Shown: positions 17,914 to 29,262 of the stretch, one piece after another | How the letters are laid out: the number at the start of each line of letters is the position of its first letter | Position numbering within the stretch: position 1 is the first letter of the stretch | DNA from: an uncultured Rhodospirillales bacterium | GTDB taxonomy: Bacteria; Pseudomonadota; Alphaproteobacteria; RF32; CAG-239 | Length of the DNA stretch: 62,009 bases | Direction: 5' to 3' | Assembly: GCA_902761715.1 (NCBI GenBank) | Contig: CACWLK010000007.1 | Location: 1 to 62,009 of the forward strand | Program-made: the position numbers and the translations under genes | Notes under the pieces: model-generated | Database searches by the model: none | Seen by the model: the letters and a program-made list of their open reading frames with translations, nothing else | Told to the model about the DNA's origin: nothing

Positions 17914-18432
17914 ATGAAACACAAGTATTTTACAGTCGTACTTCTTATTGTGGCATTAAGTGCCTGCGGTTTCGGACGTCCGGATAAAGACGAGCTTGTT
18001 CATCGCAAACCTTGGTGGAATACTGCTCCTTTCAACTGGATTGGTGCCCACGGTAACGGACAGGAGGTATACCACTGGCATCGCCCGCATACCGGAATCC
18101 AAAAATTTTCAATCGATCACTCATACTGCATGGAAAAGGCTAAGACTTTCAAAATCTTTCCGGCTACCAAAAAGTTTTTTCACAATATTTTTTATACGGA
18201 AGAAAAACGGTTGGATACACGTGCCGACTGGAACGGCAAAAGTGGAATTTGGGCCAGTTTTGTCCCATACCCCGGTGCTCAACCGCTTACTGTCAACGTT
18301 CCCACTAAAGAAGAAGACGATGACATAACTCCTCGTAAATATGTCGACTGCATGTTAGAGCGTGGCTATACTTTCCGTAACTATAACATTCCGGAAATAA
18401 CCAACATCTATCTCCGTACTCGAGGTCAATAA
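17914..18432 (+). CDS. Putative lipoprotein of unknown function
   Basis: 172 aa with a clear lipoprotein signal: a hydrophobic stretch followed by LSAC at about 16-19. The mature protein is rich in aromatic residues and contains two further Cys (HSYCMEK, YVDCMLERGY). The YVDCMLERGY-like segment resembles the short Cys motif of many small outer-membrane lipoproteins. No family recognised. It ends 7 bp inside the convergent NodT-like gene. Confidence 0.72.
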   Translation: MKHKYFTVVLLIVALSACGFGRPDKDELVHRKPWWNTAPFNWIGAHGNGQEVYHWHRPHTGIQKFSIDHSYCMEKAKTFKIFPATKKFFHNIFYTEEKRLDTRADWNGKSGIWASFVPYPGAQPLTVNVPTKEEDDDITPRKYVDCMLERGYTFRNYNIPEITNIYLRTRGQ

Positions 18433-19814
18433 TACCCTCCGCCGACCGCTTTATAAAAACTGATAATATTTTTATATATCTGACCGTTACTCTTTACCAG
18501 ATTAGCTTCAGCCGTCAGCAGATTTTGTTCGGCATTTAATAAATCTCCGAACTCAATCAGTCCTTCTTTATATTTTGCCTTCAATGCATTAAGTACTTTT
18601 CTCATATCTGCAGCCGCATTTTTCAAAGCAGTATTTTTTCTATACTCATTTTCAACTGATGACATTGCATTTTTAATTTCATTAACGGCTTCAAGCATCA
18701 CATTTTGATATGTATACAAAGCCTCATCTTTGGCGGCCTCATTCATTTTTACCTTGTTCCAAAGCTCTCCCCAGTGCAAAAACGGCATATTTATCATCGG
18801 AGCATACCCATATACCGCATATTTTGCATAATTAAGCTCATCAAATTTATGAGCCTGCCGCCCCAACGCACCGCTCAGGCTTATATTAGGAAACATCGCC
18901 GCAATTGCTTCCCCAATTTTTGCATTTTTTGCTGTCAAAAGTTTTTCGGCGGCACGAACATCGGGACGCTCCCTGACAACACTTATCGGAAACTGTCTGA
19001 GTTTTTTAATATCGTAGTCAAACTTTTGTTTTACGGCATTTTTCATTTTGTCGGCATATATTTCATTGCTCGGCAGTCTTCCCAGCAATATGGCAACCAC
19101 ATTCTCATACACTTTTATTTGTTGTTCCAAATCAGGTATCATTGCCTTAGTATTCTCAACGGCAAACCGAGCCTGATTAATATCTTCTTCGCCCACCAAC
19201 CCGCTTTTATATTTATCTCTTACCAATTCTAAAATATTTTCTTGTACTGCCAGATTATTCCGTGCAATTCTCAGCTCTTCAAGCCCGACCGCAATAGCAA
19301 AATAATTGCTTGCCACCTCAGTTGTAACCGTAAGCAATACATTATCCAAATCAGCTGCAGTTGATTGATATATAGCCGTCAAATTTTCAGTCTGTCTGCG
19401 TCCTTCTCCCCAAATATCCAACTCCCACGACACATCAAAACCCACATTATAAAAGCTGTTTTTATTTCCATACTCCCCGTACTCCGTAGCATATTTGTAA
19501 TTATAATCTCCATCTGCATCAATCATCGGAAGATATTGTACCTTACCTATATTCAGACTGTAGCGTGCCTGCCTCAATCTAGAAATTGCCGTTTTTACGT
19601 TCAGATTGTGTTTTAACGCCTCATCAACCAGCCGGTTTAATTCTTCATTTTTAAAAACATGAAACCAATTTTTATGTATAGGTGTACTATCAGCTGTTAT
19701 TTCCAAACTGCTCTCAATCTCTTTATCTTCCCAAAACACCGGGCGTTCATAATCAGGTCCCATAGTGCATGATGCCAGCAACAAAGGTATCAATAAACTA
19801 CAAGCTTTTATCAT
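18426..19814 (-). CDS. Outer-membrane efflux lipoprotein, NodT/OprM family
   Basis: 462 aa. The lipobox LLASC (about 14-18) is followed by TMGPDYERP, a hallmark of NodT/OprM factors. Two OEP repeats follow, with long helices ([20 protein letters not shown] and [22 protein letters not shown]). It forms the outer-membrane channel of the RND pump encoded just upstream. The start at 19814 (AAGGTG site) is preferred to the longer reading frame because it places the signal sequence at the N-terminus. It overlaps the pump gene by 17 bp. Confidence 0.92.
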   Translation of the reverse strand: MIKACSLLIPLLLASCTMGPDYERPVFWEDKEIESSLEITADSTPIHKNWFHVFKNEELNRLVDEALKHNLNVKTAISRLRQARYSLNIGKVQYLPMIDADGDYNYKYATEYGEYGNKNSFYNVGFDVSWELDIWGEGRRQTENLTAIYQSTAADLDNVLLTVTTEVASNYFAIAVGLEELRIARNNLAVQENILELVRDKYKSGLVGEEDINQARFAVENTKAMIPDLEQQIKVYENVVAILLGRLPSNEIYADKMKNAVKQKFDYDIKKLRQFPISVVRERPDVRAAEKLLTAKNAKIGEAIAAMFPNISLSGALGRQAHKFDELNYAKYAVYGYAPMINMPFLHWGELWNKVKMNEAAKDEALYTYQNVMLEAVNEIKNAMSSVENEYRKNTALKNAAADMRKVLNALKAKYKEGLIEFGDLLNAEQNLLTAEANLVKSNGQIYKNIISFYKAVGGGYY

Positions 19815-22800
19815 TGCGCCACCTTTTTCCTGCTTTTTCCTTAATTGTCTCAAACAACGCAAAATATGCCGGAATAAAAATAATCCCCACGACTGTTGCC
19901 GCAATCATTCCGTAAAATACCGCTGTGCCTATGGCAATCTGACTGGCCGCTCCGGCTCCTTTTGCCACAATCATCGGAAACACACCCAAAATAAAAGTCA
20001 GAGCCGTCATCAACACCGCACGAAATCGTTCGCCCGCACCTTTTAACGATGCCTCAATGATTGATTTTCCCTGTTCTCGATAATCTTTTGTAAATTCCAC
20101 AATCAAAATTGCATTTTTTGCCGCCAGCCCGATCAGCATTACCAATCCCAGTTGTGCATATATACTTAAAGACTGTCCGCATAAATGAAGTCCCGTTAGA
20201 GCTCCCAATATAGCAAATATGGTTGAAAACATTACCGCAAAAGCTAACATCCAACTTTCATACAACGCCACCAAAAACAAATAGCAAAATATCAAAGCCA
20301 AACTTATCAAGATCAATACCAGCCCTGAAGCTTTTATCTCCTGCAAACTCAAACCACTCCATGCAATCTGATAATCTTCGGCATTCAGACTTGCACTTGC
20401 CTCATTCTCAATAGCCGAAATTGCCGTTCCGCTACTGACATTATTTGCCGTCTGTGCTACTATTGATGCATTTTGGTATTGATTATAACGGCTGATTGAC
20501 TTTGGCGACATTTTAATTTTAACATCAGCAAAACTCTCAACCTTAATCATCGCGCCACTATCTGAACGTACATATAAATTTTTTACATCATCTATACTGC
20601 GCCGATAATCAAAATCAGCCTGAATAATCACTTTATTAACCTGCCCGCTCAATGTAATATTGTTGACATACCTTGAACCGAGATTATTTTGCAACGCTGA
20701 AAACAACGAGCTCACCGACACTCCGTATGATTCCAGCTTAACCCTGTCAATATCGAGATAAACATGTGGCGCATTATTGCTATAAACGCTGAAAGCATAT
20801 GCCAAATCACGATTCTGATTAAGTCTTTGCAAAAAACTTTGTAACGCAACAAACATCTCTGAAGATGAAATATCCGGATTATGCGACAAAAACTCCAAAC
20901 TTAACCCATCGCTGTTTCCGATTCCCGGAATTGACGGCGGAGCAAAAAAGTTTATTTTTGCCCCTTTAACCGCCCTTAAATTCTGTCCCAGTTTTTCTGT
21001 AATTGCTGCAATTGATGTCTCTGCTGTTTCGCGGTATTTCCATGGCTTAAGCCCGACCACACCGAGAGCCACATTTTCCCCTGCACCGCCCAACATACTG
21101 TATCCGGCAACCCCTATAAAATATTGTACCCCGTCAATAGTTTTGATTTTTTCAGCCATTGCCGACAAAGCCTCAGCCGTCATATTAATTCCTGCAGTAT
21201 CGGCAAGTTGTACATCAGCAAATATAATACCTTGGTCTTCCTCCGGCAAAAAAGATGTTGCCGTAAATTTAAACAACAACCCTATCACCACTAAAACAAC
21301 TGCGGTTAGGCATATGGTCGCTTTCAAGTTTTCACAAAATATCTTGACCACAATCAGATACTTTTCCTTCAAAAACTCTATTATCTTATCAAAAATCTCA
21401 AAAAACCTTACGTTTTGATTTTCCTTTTTATCGTGCAACAAAATAGCGCATAGCGAAGGGCTCAAAGTCAAAGCATTAAAAGCTGAAAACACTACCGACG
21501 TAGCAATTGTTACCGCAAATTGCTGATAAATCTTTCCCGTAATGCCGGCCATCAATCCCACCGGCACAAAAATGGATAACAATACAAATGTTGTGGCCAC
21601 CACCGCACTGCCAATCTGCTCCATAGCCTTAACCGCTGCATCATGAGCCTGCATACCCTCAAACATCATCAAATATTGTACACGTTCCACCACAATAATC
21701 GCATCATCAACCACCAAACCGATTGCCAAAATCATCGCAAACAGTGTCAAAATATTTATATCATATCCAAAAGCATACAAAACCGCAAAAGTTGCAATCA
21801 GAGAGACCGGAATGGTAATCAGCGGAATCAACGTCGTGCTGACTTTTTGTAAAAACACATAAGTTACCAGCACCACCAACCCGAAAGTAATTACCAATGT
21901 TTCAATAATACTTGTTATAGAAGCCCTAACATATTGTGTTGAATCATATACAACCTCCAACTCCATATCATCGGAGAATGTTTTGGAAAGATTGGCAATC
22001 TCTTTTCTTACCGCATTCATAATATTCAATGAATTTGATCCCGGTGTCTGACTCAAAGACATAATCACCGCCGGTGCATTGTCATAACTTGCTTTCATTG
22101 TATATGTATCGGCTCCCAATTCAACTCGAGCCACATCTTTCAGTAAAACCAAACCACCTTGCGCTGAGGTTGTAACCACAATATTTTCAAAATCTTCTAC
22201 CGTATTTAACAACCCTTTTGCATTCAAACTCAACACCGGATTGTTTTTTTCTTTAGATGGTGCAGCACCTATACTCCCGATTGATGCCTGCACATTTTGC
22301 GAGGCTATAACGTTTGCTATATTATCACTATCCAACCCTAAAGAAGCAATCTTATCCGGCTTAAGCCACACGCGCATACTGTATTGCGGTCCGAAAATTT
22401 GCACATTGCTCACACCGCTTACACGTCCGAGCGGATTTTTGATATTTGCATATGCATAATTGCTTAAATACAAATCATCATAAGTATTTTTAGGCGAACG
22501 CAACACCAGCATTCCCAACATATTTGATGTCTCTGTAGTAACTTCCACCCCCTCTTGTTGCACAATCGATGGTAGCTGAGACATAACCTGACTCAAACGG
22601 TTCTGCACTTTAACCTGTGCAATATCCGGGTCGGTTCCGACATTGAATGTAATTGTGAGTTTATACCCCCCGTTATCATCCGAAGAAGAACTCATATACA
22701 ACATATCTTCAATGCCGTTAATTTGATTTTCAATCGGCACGGCTACCGCATCAACCACAACCTGGGAGCTGGCCCCCGGATAATTTGTACTAACCACAAT

Positions 22801-22929
22801 CTGTGGTGGCGTAATTTCCGGATATTGAGAAACCGGCAAAACCGCTATTGCCAAAACACCCAATAGCACCATAACAATCGATACTACCGCCGCAAAACGT
22901 GGTCTATCAATAAAATATTTTGAAAACAA
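19798..22929 (-). CDS. RND multidrug efflux pump, HAE1/AcrB family
   Basis: 1043 aa, normal for AcrB-type pumps. The N-terminus [20 protein letters not shown] and the proton-relay helix [12 protein letters not shown] with its Asp pair are conserved. Two large periplasmic loops and about twelve membrane helices in two repeats are present. It works with the adjacent membrane-fusion protein and NodT-type channel to export hydrophobic compounds across both membranes. The three genes form one minus-strand operon (MFP, pump, channel). No TetR-type repressor lies beside it. Substrates unknown. Confidence 0.96.
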   Translation of the reverse strand: MFSKYFIDRPRFAAVVSIVMVLLGVLAIAVLPVSQYPEITPPQIVVSTNYPGASSQVVVDAVAVPIENQINGIEDMLYMSSSSDDNGGYKLTITFNVGTDPDIAQVKVQNRLSQVMSQLPSIVQQEGVEVTTETSNMLGMLVLRSPKNTYDDLYLSNYAYANIKNPLGRVSGVSNVQIFGPQYSMRVWLKPDKIASLGLDSDNIANVIASQNVQASIGSIGAAPSKEKNNPVLSLNAKGLLNTVEDFENIVVTTSAQGGLVLLKDVARVELGADTYTMKASYDNAPAVIMSLSQTPGSNSLNIMNAVRKEIANLSKTFSDDMELEVVYDSTQYVRASITSIIETLVITFGLVVLVTYVFLQKVSTTLIPLITIPVSLIATFAVLYAFGYDINILTLFAMILAIGLVVDDAIIVVERVQYLMMFEGMQAHDAAVKAMEQIGSAVVATTFVLLSIFVPVGLMAGITGKIYQQFAVTIATSVVFSAFNALTLSPSLCAILLHDKKENQNVRFFEIFDKIIEFLKEKYLIVVKIFCENLKATICLTAVVLVVIGLLFKFTATSFLPEEDQGIIFADVQLADTAGINMTAEALSAMAEKIKTIDGVQYFIGVAGYSMLGGAGENVALGVVGLKPWKYRETAETSIAAITEKLGQNLRAVKGAKINFFAPPSIPGIGNSDGLSLEFLSHNPDISSSEMFVALQSFLQRLNQNRDLAYAFSVYSNNAPHVYLDIDRVKLESYGVSVSSLFSALQNNLGSRYVNNITLSGQVNKVIIQADFDYRRSIDDVKNLYVRSDSGAMIKVESFADVKIKMSPKSISRYNQYQNASIVAQTANNVSSGTAISAIENEASASLNAEDYQIAWSGLSLQEIKASGLVLILISLALIFCYLFLVALYESWMLAFAVMFSTIFAILGALTGLHLCGQSLSIYAQLGLVMLIGLAAKNAILIVEFTKDYREQGKSIIEASLKGAGERFRAVLMTALTFILGVFPMIVAKGAGAASQIAIGTAVFYGMIAATVVGIIFIPAYFALFETIKEKAGKRWRNDKSL

Positions 22930-22931
22930 TA

Positions 22932-24050
22932 TTATCTATTCCCTTTTTCAATTATTTTTACTTTTTGCCCGTCTTTTGTCGGAGCCGACTTTTCAATCAC
23001 CAGCACATCCCCATTCTCAAAGTTATTCTGCAATATGTATTTGTCATTATCTTCGGTCAAAATTGTTGTCATGTGCGCCTTAATTTCATCGCCACGCACT
23101 ACATCAACTTTTGTGCCCTCCGGCTCCAACAAAACTAATTGTTTGGCTACAGCAACACCGGTATATTGCTTTTCTACTTCAACCGTAACATATGCATTAT
23201 CCACCAGTTGTTTCTGCGGATTTGCAAACTTTGCATACACAGCAATAGAATTTGTTTTTCGGTCAATGGCATTATCCGTATATTCAAAAAAACCTTCATG
23301 CTCGTACCTGCTTCCGTCTGCCAATACCAACCTAATTTTTTCTTTATCAAACATTTTCTCTTGCTTATTCTCCGCCAGATAGTCCTTATCGCTGATGGCA
23401 AATACGATTCGTATCGGGTCGGTTTGCACGATGCTGAACAACTGTTTTTGCGGCGAGACATAATCTCCCTGGCTCAATCCCACCGTTCCGATTACTCCGT
23501 CAATTGTTGCACTGATTAAGGTATATCCGAGGTTTACCTGCGCTCGGTCGACTTCGGCTTTTGCTTGAGCCAAAGCTCCTTTTGCTGCAAAATATTTTGC
23601 TCTTGCATTTTCAAGCTCTGTTACTGATACCGCCTTAGTTCCGGCTTTTTCCATGCGCTCATAATATTTTTCGGCATAATCAAAATCTGCTTTGGCACTT
23701 TCTTCCGTAGCAAGCGCCTCCTTTAATGCAGCTTCGTACTCATCTGGCTTAATTTTCAGCAGTTTATCTCCGCTTTTAACCTGCTGACCGCCTTGCACAT
23801 AAATCTCTTCCACAAAACCGCTGATAAACGGATATACATCAACATCATTTATCGGTATAACATAACCGATATACCTTTTCTTTGCTGTAACCCGAACTTC
23901 TTCTATCGGTTCAACACTCACCTCAACCAAATTTTGCCTATCCGATATATTTTTACCCGAAACCGCATATTTTATAATAACTGCCAAAGCAATTATTATC
24001 CCGACGACCGCCAATCCTAAACCATAACGACGGATTTCTGAACCGACCAT
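22932..24050 (-). CDS. RND efflux membrane-fusion protein, AcrA family
   Basis: 372 aa. A single N-terminal membrane anchor (about 10-28) without a lipobox. Then the barrel-sandwich half-motif [29 protein letters not shown], a helical hairpin (about 95-165), the second half [24 protein letters not shown] and the beta-barrel and membrane-proximal domains. It bridges the inner-membrane pump and the outer-membrane channel. The ATG at 24050 is preceded by GGAGGA. It is the first gene of the operon, 2 bp from the pump gene. Confidence 0.93.
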   Translation of the reverse strand: MVGSEIRRYGLGLAVVGIIIALAVIIKYAVSGKNISDRQNLVEVSVEPIEEVRVTAKKRYIGYVIPINDVDVYPFISGFVEEIYVQGGQQVKSGDKLLKIKPDEYEAALKEALATEESAKADFDYAEKYYERMEKAGTKAVSVTELENARAKYFAAKGALAQAKAEVDRAQVNLGYTLISATIDGVIGTVGLSQGDYVSPQKQLFSIVQTDPIRIVFAISDKDYLAENKQEKMFDKEKIRLVLADGSRYEHEGFFEYTDNAIDRKTNSIAVYAKFANPQKQLVDNAYVTVEVEKQYTGVAVAKQLVLLEPEGTKVDVVRGDEIKAHMTTILTEDNDKYILQNNFENGDVLVIEKSAPTKDGQKVKIIEKGNR

Positions 24051-24182
24051 CACTTTCCTCCATAAATTACTACCGATTTAAATAATTAAACTTAATGGTG
24101 ATTCAAGTAATAATCTTAATCAATTTTTTAGACATTGCCTGTTATGCTGGAACATAAAATGTCAAATTCGGGGAACACAGCC

Positions 24183-25208
24183 ATGTTATACAATTATCTA
24201 AATTCTTTTTCCGGAAACTTCTTATCCTTCTTTACTGCTCTTGGCATTATGCTTATATGCGGCAAAAAATTTATTAGCATCATGCATAATTGGCAGCATG
24301 AAGGTCAACCCATAAGAGAAGATGGTCCCAAGAGCCATTTAGCCACCAAAAAAGGCACTCCGACCATGGGCGGATTGCTTATTCTGTTTGCCATAATTGT
24401 CTCAACATTGCTTTGTGCAAATTTACGCAACAGTTTTACATGGGTTTGCCTCGGAGTTTTGGTTGTTTTCGGAGCTGCCGGTTTTTCTGACGATTATGTC
24501 AAAGTCAAAAAACACACCCCAAATGCCATGACCGCTAAAGTCAAACTCTTAATTCAGTTTGCCACTGCACTGGGTGTAGCCGCTTTTGCTGTTTATCAGT
24601 ATGAACCACCACTTCGTTTTACAACTGTAATCCCGTTTTTTGATGCCTCACTTCCCCTCTGGTATTTTTACATTCCATTTGTAATGATTGTAATTGCCGG
24701 TGCTTCAAACGCTTTAAATTTGAGCGACGGACTTGACGGGTTGGCATCAGGCCTTGCTATTCCGTCATTTTTAGCCTTTGGTCTGATTGCCTTTTTACTT
24801 GGTTTCGGCTACTATAATATCTTGCCTTTCCAAAATTTAAGTGTCATCTGCTCGGCAACCATCGGGGCATGCCTCGGTTTTTTGTGGTTTAATTGTTCTC
24901 CTGCCAAAATTTTCATGGGTGATACCGGCTCTCTTGCTCTCGGTGCTCTCATCGGTACTATTTCCGTACTGGTAAAACAAGAACTCTTACTCGCTTTAGT
25001 CGGCATTGTTTTTGTCATTGAAGCTCTGTCGGTAATGATTCAGGTCTTCTGGTACAAACGTACTAAAAAGAGAGTATTTTTAATGGCTCCCATACATCAT
25101 CACTTTGAGCAACTTGGCTGGAAAGAAACAACGGTTGTCGCTCGTTTTGTAATTGTTGCCTGGATTGCCGCTATTCTCGGATTGTTGTCTTTGGTCGTAT
25201 CATTCTGA
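24183..25208 (+). CDS. mraY: Phospho-N-acetylmuramoyl-pentapeptide transferase
   Basis: 341 aa with about ten membrane helices. It transfers phospho-MurNAc-pentapeptide to undecaprenyl phosphate, making lipid I. Diagnostic motifs: GTPTMGGLL, FSDDYVKV, SNALNLSDGLDGLASG, FMGDTGSLALG and the histidine motif MAPIHHHFE. The start at 24183 gives the usual MraY N-terminus (MLYNYL); earlier in-frame starts would add 16 unconserved residues. It is first in the dcw block. In most relatives murE-murF lie upstream and murD follows; here an efflux operon lies upstream and ftsW follows 11 bp later. Confidence 0.97.
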   Translation: MLYNYLNSFSGNFLSFFTALGIMLICGKKFISIMHNWQHEGQPIREDGPKSHLATKKGTPTMGGLLILFAIIVSTLLCANLRNSFTWVCLGVLVVFGAAGFSDDYVKVKKHTPNAMTAKVKLLIQFATALGVAAFAVYQYEPPLRFTTVIPFFDASLPLWYFYIPFVMIVIAGASNALNLSDGLDGLASGLAIPSFLAFGLIAFLLGFGYYNILPFQNLSVICSATIGACLGFLWFNCSPAKIFMGDTGSLALGALIGTISVLVKQELLLALVGIVFVIEALSVMIQVFWYKRTKKRVFLMAPIHHHFEQLGWKETTVVARFVIVAWIAAILGLLSLVVSF

Positions 25209-25219
25209 GGAGTTAGCGG

Positions 25220-26347
25220 ATGTTATCCAAGCACAGTACAAACAGTCGTCTGGCAAATTGGTGGTGGACCGTTGATAAAACATTGCTTGCCTGCATTGTT
25301 GCATTGATGATGCTCGGCATTTTTCTCACCTTTTCAGCCAGTCCGGCCGTCGCTTTGCGCATTGGATTCGGAAGCTACCACTTTATCCAAAGACACCTGT
25401 TTTTTGCTCCCATTGCTTTTGCAGTTATGATTTTTCTATCCATGCAAAGGCTCAAAATCATACGCCGCATATCATTACTCGGCTATCTTGCCGCTATTTT
25501 TCTGGTAGTTATGACTTTTGTTACCGGCGAAGCCAACAAAGGTGCCTCACGCTGGATTTCATTTTTTGGCTTTTCACTTCAGCCTTCCGAGTTTGTAAAA
25601 CCGTTTTTTATCGTAACTGCCGCATGGTTATTTGACGGACATCGCCAACACAACGAATTTCCCGGTAACTGGCTATCAATGGCCTTATTCATTATAACCG
25701 CCGGCCTCATCATGTGCCAACCTGACATCGGCATGACCATTGTTGTAACATTGGTTTGGGGTTTTCAGTTTTATTTGAGTGGCATGCCTCTAATTCTTAT
25801 TCCGATATTAGCCGCATTAGGCATTGGTGGACTTGTCGGAATATACTTTATGTTTCCGCATTTTCACGCACGTTTTCAACAATTTTTCGCCTCCGGTGGA
25901 GAACTGAGTTATCAAGTCCAAAAATCGCTTGAAGCCTTTCAAAGTGGCAATCTGTTCGGACGGGGTCCCGGTGAAGGCGTTGTCAGATCCCATATTCCCG
26001 ATGCCCACACTGACTTTATATATGCCGTTGCCGGTGAAGAATATGGTGTATTTTTATGCTTGGCAATTGTAGCAATTTATGCCACAATCGTCATACGTTC
26101 TTTGTTGCTTTCATGCAAAGACAACAATTTGTTTATAATTTTATCGGCCTCAGGTCTGGCAATGTCTTTTGGTTTGCAGTCAATTATTAACATGGCATCA
26201 ACATTGCACCTGATTCCGACTAAAGGAATGACACTTCCATTCATTTCCTATGGCGGTTCTTCAATTATTGCAACTGCAATCGGAATGGGAATGTTACTCT
26301 CCATCACACGCAAAAACATCCATGCGGAGGACAAAGATGACAGATAA
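25220..26347 (+). CDS. ftsW: Lipid II glycosyltransferase / division protein FtsW
   Basis: 375 aa, a SEDS family polytopic membrane protein polymerising septal peptidoglycan with its partner PBP. Motifs: KGASRWISFFGFSLQPSEFVK, QPDIGMTIV, FGRGPGEGVVRSHIPDAHTDFIYAV (with the catalytic-type Asp), and MTLPFISYGGSS near the end. Gene position in the dcw cluster favours FtsW over RodA. GAGG precedes murG's start inside the 3' end; the two genes overlap by 11 bp. Confidence 0.96.
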   Translation: MLSKHSTNSRLANWWWTVDKTLLACIVALMMLGIFLTFSASPAVALRIGFGSYHFIQRHLFFAPIAFAVMIFLSMQRLKIIRRISLLGYLAAIFLVVMTFVTGEANKGASRWISFFGFSLQPSEFVKPFFIVTAAWLFDGHRQHNEFPGNWLSMALFIITAGLIMCQPDIGMTIVVTLVWGFQFYLSGMPLILIPILAALGIGGLVGIYFMFPHFHARFQQFFASGGELSYQVQKSLEAFQSGNLFGRGPGEGVVRSHIPDAHTDFIYAVAGEEYGVFLCLAIVAIYATIVIRSLLLSCKDNNLFIILSASGLAMSFGLQSIINMASTLHLIPTKGMTLPFISYGGSSIIATAIGMGMLLSITRKNIHAEDKDDR

Positions 26348-27446
26348 CAAAAAAAGCAAACTCATAATCCTCACTGCCGGAGGCACCGGCGGACATGTTT
26401 ATCCTGCAGAAGCCCTCGCTCAGGAGCTCTCACAACGTGGATACAAACTTATGTTGATTACCGACACGCGTGGCTTAAACAACTATCATGGAAAACTCGG
26501 TGAAATTGAAAACCGTGCTGTTTTAAGCGGAGCCTTGGTGGGCAAAGGCAAATGGTTCAAAATTAAAAGCTTGATAAAAACATCTTTCGGTATCCTGCAA
26601 TCTATGTGGATTATCGCTCGTCATCGTCCCCAATGTATTGTCGGCTTTGGCGGATACGCATCTTTTCCATGTTCAATGGCCGCCATATTATTAGGCAAAA
26701 ACTTAATTTTGCACGAACAAAATTCGGTAATGAGCCGCACTAACCGCTTTTTAGCCAAATATGCCACCGCTGTTGCCACCAGTTTTAACAAAACAAAATA
26801 TGCCCCTACCGGGCGACGTGTAACCAGAACCGGCATGCCGGTTCGTTCTTCAATAAGCCAACTGTTTAACCAAGCTTATACTCCGTCAACCGGTAGCAAA
26901 ATTTTCAACCTCATAATTCTCGGCGGTTCACAGGGAGCCAAGATTTTCGGCGACGTTATTCCGCTTGCTGTAAAAATGCTCGACAACAAAACCCAAAAAC
27001 GCCTGCGCATAACTCAACAATGCCGCGCTGATGATGTCAAAAGTATTGAAAAATCTTATCAAGACACGAGTGCTAAATGCACGGTTTCCGGATTTTTTAA
27101 CAATATGCCTGAGCTCTATTCATCAGGACACCTCATTATTTCTCGTGCCGGAGCTTCCAGTGTCAGTGAAATTGCTGCCGCCGGCATTCCTTCAATCTTG
27201 GTACCTCTGCCAACTGCCGCTGATGATCATCAGACATCAAATGCGGTCGAGTTCAAGCTCAACCGAGGCGGAATTGTTTTTTCACAAAAAGAATTCACTC
27301 CGGAAAAAGTAGCATCAACTCTTAAACATTTAATCGAAAATCCCGACGAGTTGCTTGCTATGTCGGAAAACACCAAAAAATTTGCCATTGTTGATGCCGA
27401 TAAGCGCCTCGCCGACTTGGTTGAAAAAACAATTCGGAGAGCCTGA
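26337..27446 (+). CDS. murG: UDP-GlcNAc:lipid I N-acetylglucosaminyltransferase
   Basis: 369 aa. GT-B fold enzyme that converts lipid I to lipid II on the cytoplasmic face. The N-terminal G-loop is TAGGTGGHVYPAEALA, with LHEQNSVMSRTNRFLA and the nucleotide-sugar region SRAGASSVSEIAAAGIPSILVPLP. GGAGG precedes the ATG at 26337; the start lies inside ftsW. It is followed 1 bp later by murB, where murC is normally found in Alphaproteobacteria. Confidence 0.96.
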   Translation: MTDNKKSKLIILTAGGTGGHVYPAEALAQELSQRGYKLMLITDTRGLNNYHGKLGEIENRAVLSGALVGKGKWFKIKSLIKTSFGILQSMWIIARHRPQCIVGFGGYASFPCSMAAILLGKNLILHEQNSVMSRTNRFLAKYATAVATSFNKTKYAPTGRRVTRTGMPVRSSISQLFNQAYTPSTGSKIFNLIILGGSQGAKIFGDVIPLAVKMLDNKTQKRLRITQQCRADDVKSIEKSYQDTSAKCTVSGFFNNMPELYSSGHLIISRAGASSVSEIAAAGIPSILVPLPTAADDHQTSNAVEFKLNRGGIVFSQKEFTPEKVASTLKHLIENPDELLAMSENTKKFAIVDADKRLADLVEKTIRRA

Positions 27447-27447
27447 C

Positions 27448-28368
27448 ATGTTTCAGTTTTTCAAAAAAAACTCGCTCTTAAAACTTCTTCCTGAAGTAAA
27501 AGGTAAATATTTAACAAATGTCAGCCTCAGCAAACACACTTGGTTTGGTGTCGGCGGTCCTGCAGAAGTTATGTATATTCCTCATGACAGCGATGACTTA
27601 AGCTTTTTTATTCAGGAATGTCCCAAAAATGTTCCCGTGTTTTTGATTGGCGGAGGTTCAAACCTTTTGGTACGCGACGGTGGCATCCCCGGTGTGGTTA
27701 TCAAACTCGATTCCCCAGCATTTAAACAAGTCTCTGTCGGAACCAATGAAATCACCTGCGGAGCCGGTCTTCACAATATTGAGCTGAAAAAATATTTACT
27801 CAACCATCAAATCGGCGGACTTGAATTTTTGTGCTCAATTCCCGGTGTCATCGGCGGTTCGGTCAAAACCAACGCCGGTTGCTTCGGTCGAGAGGTAAAA
27901 GACGTGATTAAATCCGTGCAAATCATGAACGGCCTCGGCAAAATCAAAAAGGTCGGAGTGGCTGATTTGGAACTCGGATACCGCAGCAGTTGTTTTCCTG
28001 ATGATTGGATTATATTATCCATAACTTTCGTCACCACACCTGACACTAAAGAAAATATTGAAAAAAAGCTCAATGATCAAAAGGCCTATCGTGTAGCCAA
28101 GCAACCATACAATCAAAAAACCGCCGGCTCAACTTTCAAAAACCCCCAAGGTTTGCGAGCTTGGGAACTGATCAAAAAGTCAGGTTGTGATACTTTGTCC
28201 GTTGGCGGCGCAAAGGTTTCGGAAAAACACTGTAATTTTCTGATAAACACCGGCAATGCTACCGCCAAAGATATTGAAACTTTAGGCGAAATCATTATTA
28301 ATACGGTCCGTCAAAAGACTTATATAACCTTGGAATGGGAAATCAAGCGAGTGGGCATAGACAAGTAA
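27448..28368 (+). CDS. murB: UDP-N-acetylenolpyruvoylglucosamine reductase
   Basis: 306 aa, a type I MurB-like flavoenzyme that reduces enolpyruvyl-UDP-GlcNAc to UDP-MurNAc with NADPH. FAD motifs: HTWFGVGGPAEVMY, LIGGGSNLLVRDGG and IGGSVKTNAGCFGREV. The proton-donor Ser is in AGSTFKNP and the C-terminal Glu-containing helix region is intact. The stop codon overlaps the FtsQ start by one base (TAATG), so ftsQ is translationally coupled. Confidence 0.96.
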   Translation: MFQFFKKNSLLKLLPEVKGKYLTNVSLSKHTWFGVGGPAEVMYIPHDSDDLSFFIQECPKNVPVFLIGGGSNLLVRDGGIPGVVIKLDSPAFKQVSVGTNEITCGAGLHNIELKKYLLNHQIGGLEFLCSIPGVIGGSVKTNAGCFGREVKDVIKSVQIMNGLGKIKKVGVADLELGYRSSCFPDDWIILSITFVTTPDTKENIEKKLNDQKAYRVAKQPYNQKTAGSTFKNPQGLRAWELIKKSGCDTLSVGGAKVSEKHCNFLINTGNATAKDIETLGEIIINTVRQKTYITLEWEIKRVGIDK

Positions 28369-29249
28369 TGTTTTGGTTTAAGAAAAAAAACATCAAACCG
28401 GAAATTCCGTCTCCCAAAGTTGACGAACGCTACCGCGTCAGCTTACCAAAACTTTGGCCTTATCGTTTTATCGGAAACTTGATTGTTTTATTTTCGATCG
28501 CCGCCGCCACATTCGGAATTTTTGTTATAAAAACCAATTTAGTAGCCCAAAAACTTACTTCATTTTCTGACTATTTTCTCGAGCTGACTTCCAACCTGGG
28601 CTTTACTGTTGATGACATTTTAGTTTATGGGCGCAACAAAACTCCGCTGGACGAAATCAACAACGTTGTCAATTTACACCGCGGAGACAACATCTTCGGT
28701 CCCAACATTCATCAACTGCGTGCAGATTTGGAACAACTTCCGTGGATCAAAAACGCTATCGTTGAGCGCTCATATAACCCGAATATTATCCGCATAACCA
28801 TTACCGAGCGCAAAATAATTGCCGTATGGCAAATCAAAAATCGTTTTCATCCGGTTGATATTGATGGCAAAGTAATTGAAACCGATCAAATTCCATCATC
28901 ACCCTTGTTACTCATCATTGGCCGTAAAGCCCCAGAACATTTGCAGGAACTTTTGCAAATCATCAAGTCTGATGACAAATTATATCACCGTGTAAAAGCA
29001 GCCAACTTTATTTCAGGACGGCGTTGGAACATTATTTTGGATGATATCAAACACGGCATAGTTATTAAGCTCCCGGCTGAAGATGCCGATAAGGCATGGA
29101 AGCGCTTATTAAAATTAAATAAAACTCGTGGAATTCTTAAACGTAAATTAACCATCATTGATTTAAGATTCGAAAATAAAGTACTTGTAACCCCCAAAAA
29201 AGCATCACCGCAAAGGGAAATGAAACAAGTGCAGGAACACGGAGTATAA
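28368..29249 (+). CDS. ftsQ: Cell division protein FtsQ
   Basis: 293 aa. A basic cytoplasmic N-terminus, one membrane helix (about 37-57), then a POTRA domain (VDDILVYGRNKTPLDEINN through ITITERKIIAVWQI) and the FtsQ beta domain with WNIILDDIKHGIVIKLP. It links early and late divisome proteins through FtsB/FtsL. It starts directly on the murB stop; ddl, usually between them, is absent. FtsA begins 13 bp after the stop. Confidence 0.93.
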   Translation: MFWFKKKNIKPEIPSPKVDERYRVSLPKLWPYRFIGNLIVLFSIAAATFGIFVIKTNLVAQKLTSFSDYFLELTSNLGFTVDDILVYGRNKTPLDEINNVVNLHRGDNIFGPNIHQLRADLEQLPWIKNAIVERSYNPNIIRITITERKIIAVWQIKNRFHPVDIDGKVIETDQIPSSPLLLIIGRKAPEHLQELLQIIKSDDKLYHRVKAANFISGRRWNIILDDIKHGIVIKLPAEDADKAWKRLLKLNKTRGILKRKLTIIDLRFENKVLVTPKKASPQREMKQVQEHGV

Positions 29250-29262
29250 ATGGAGCCGACAG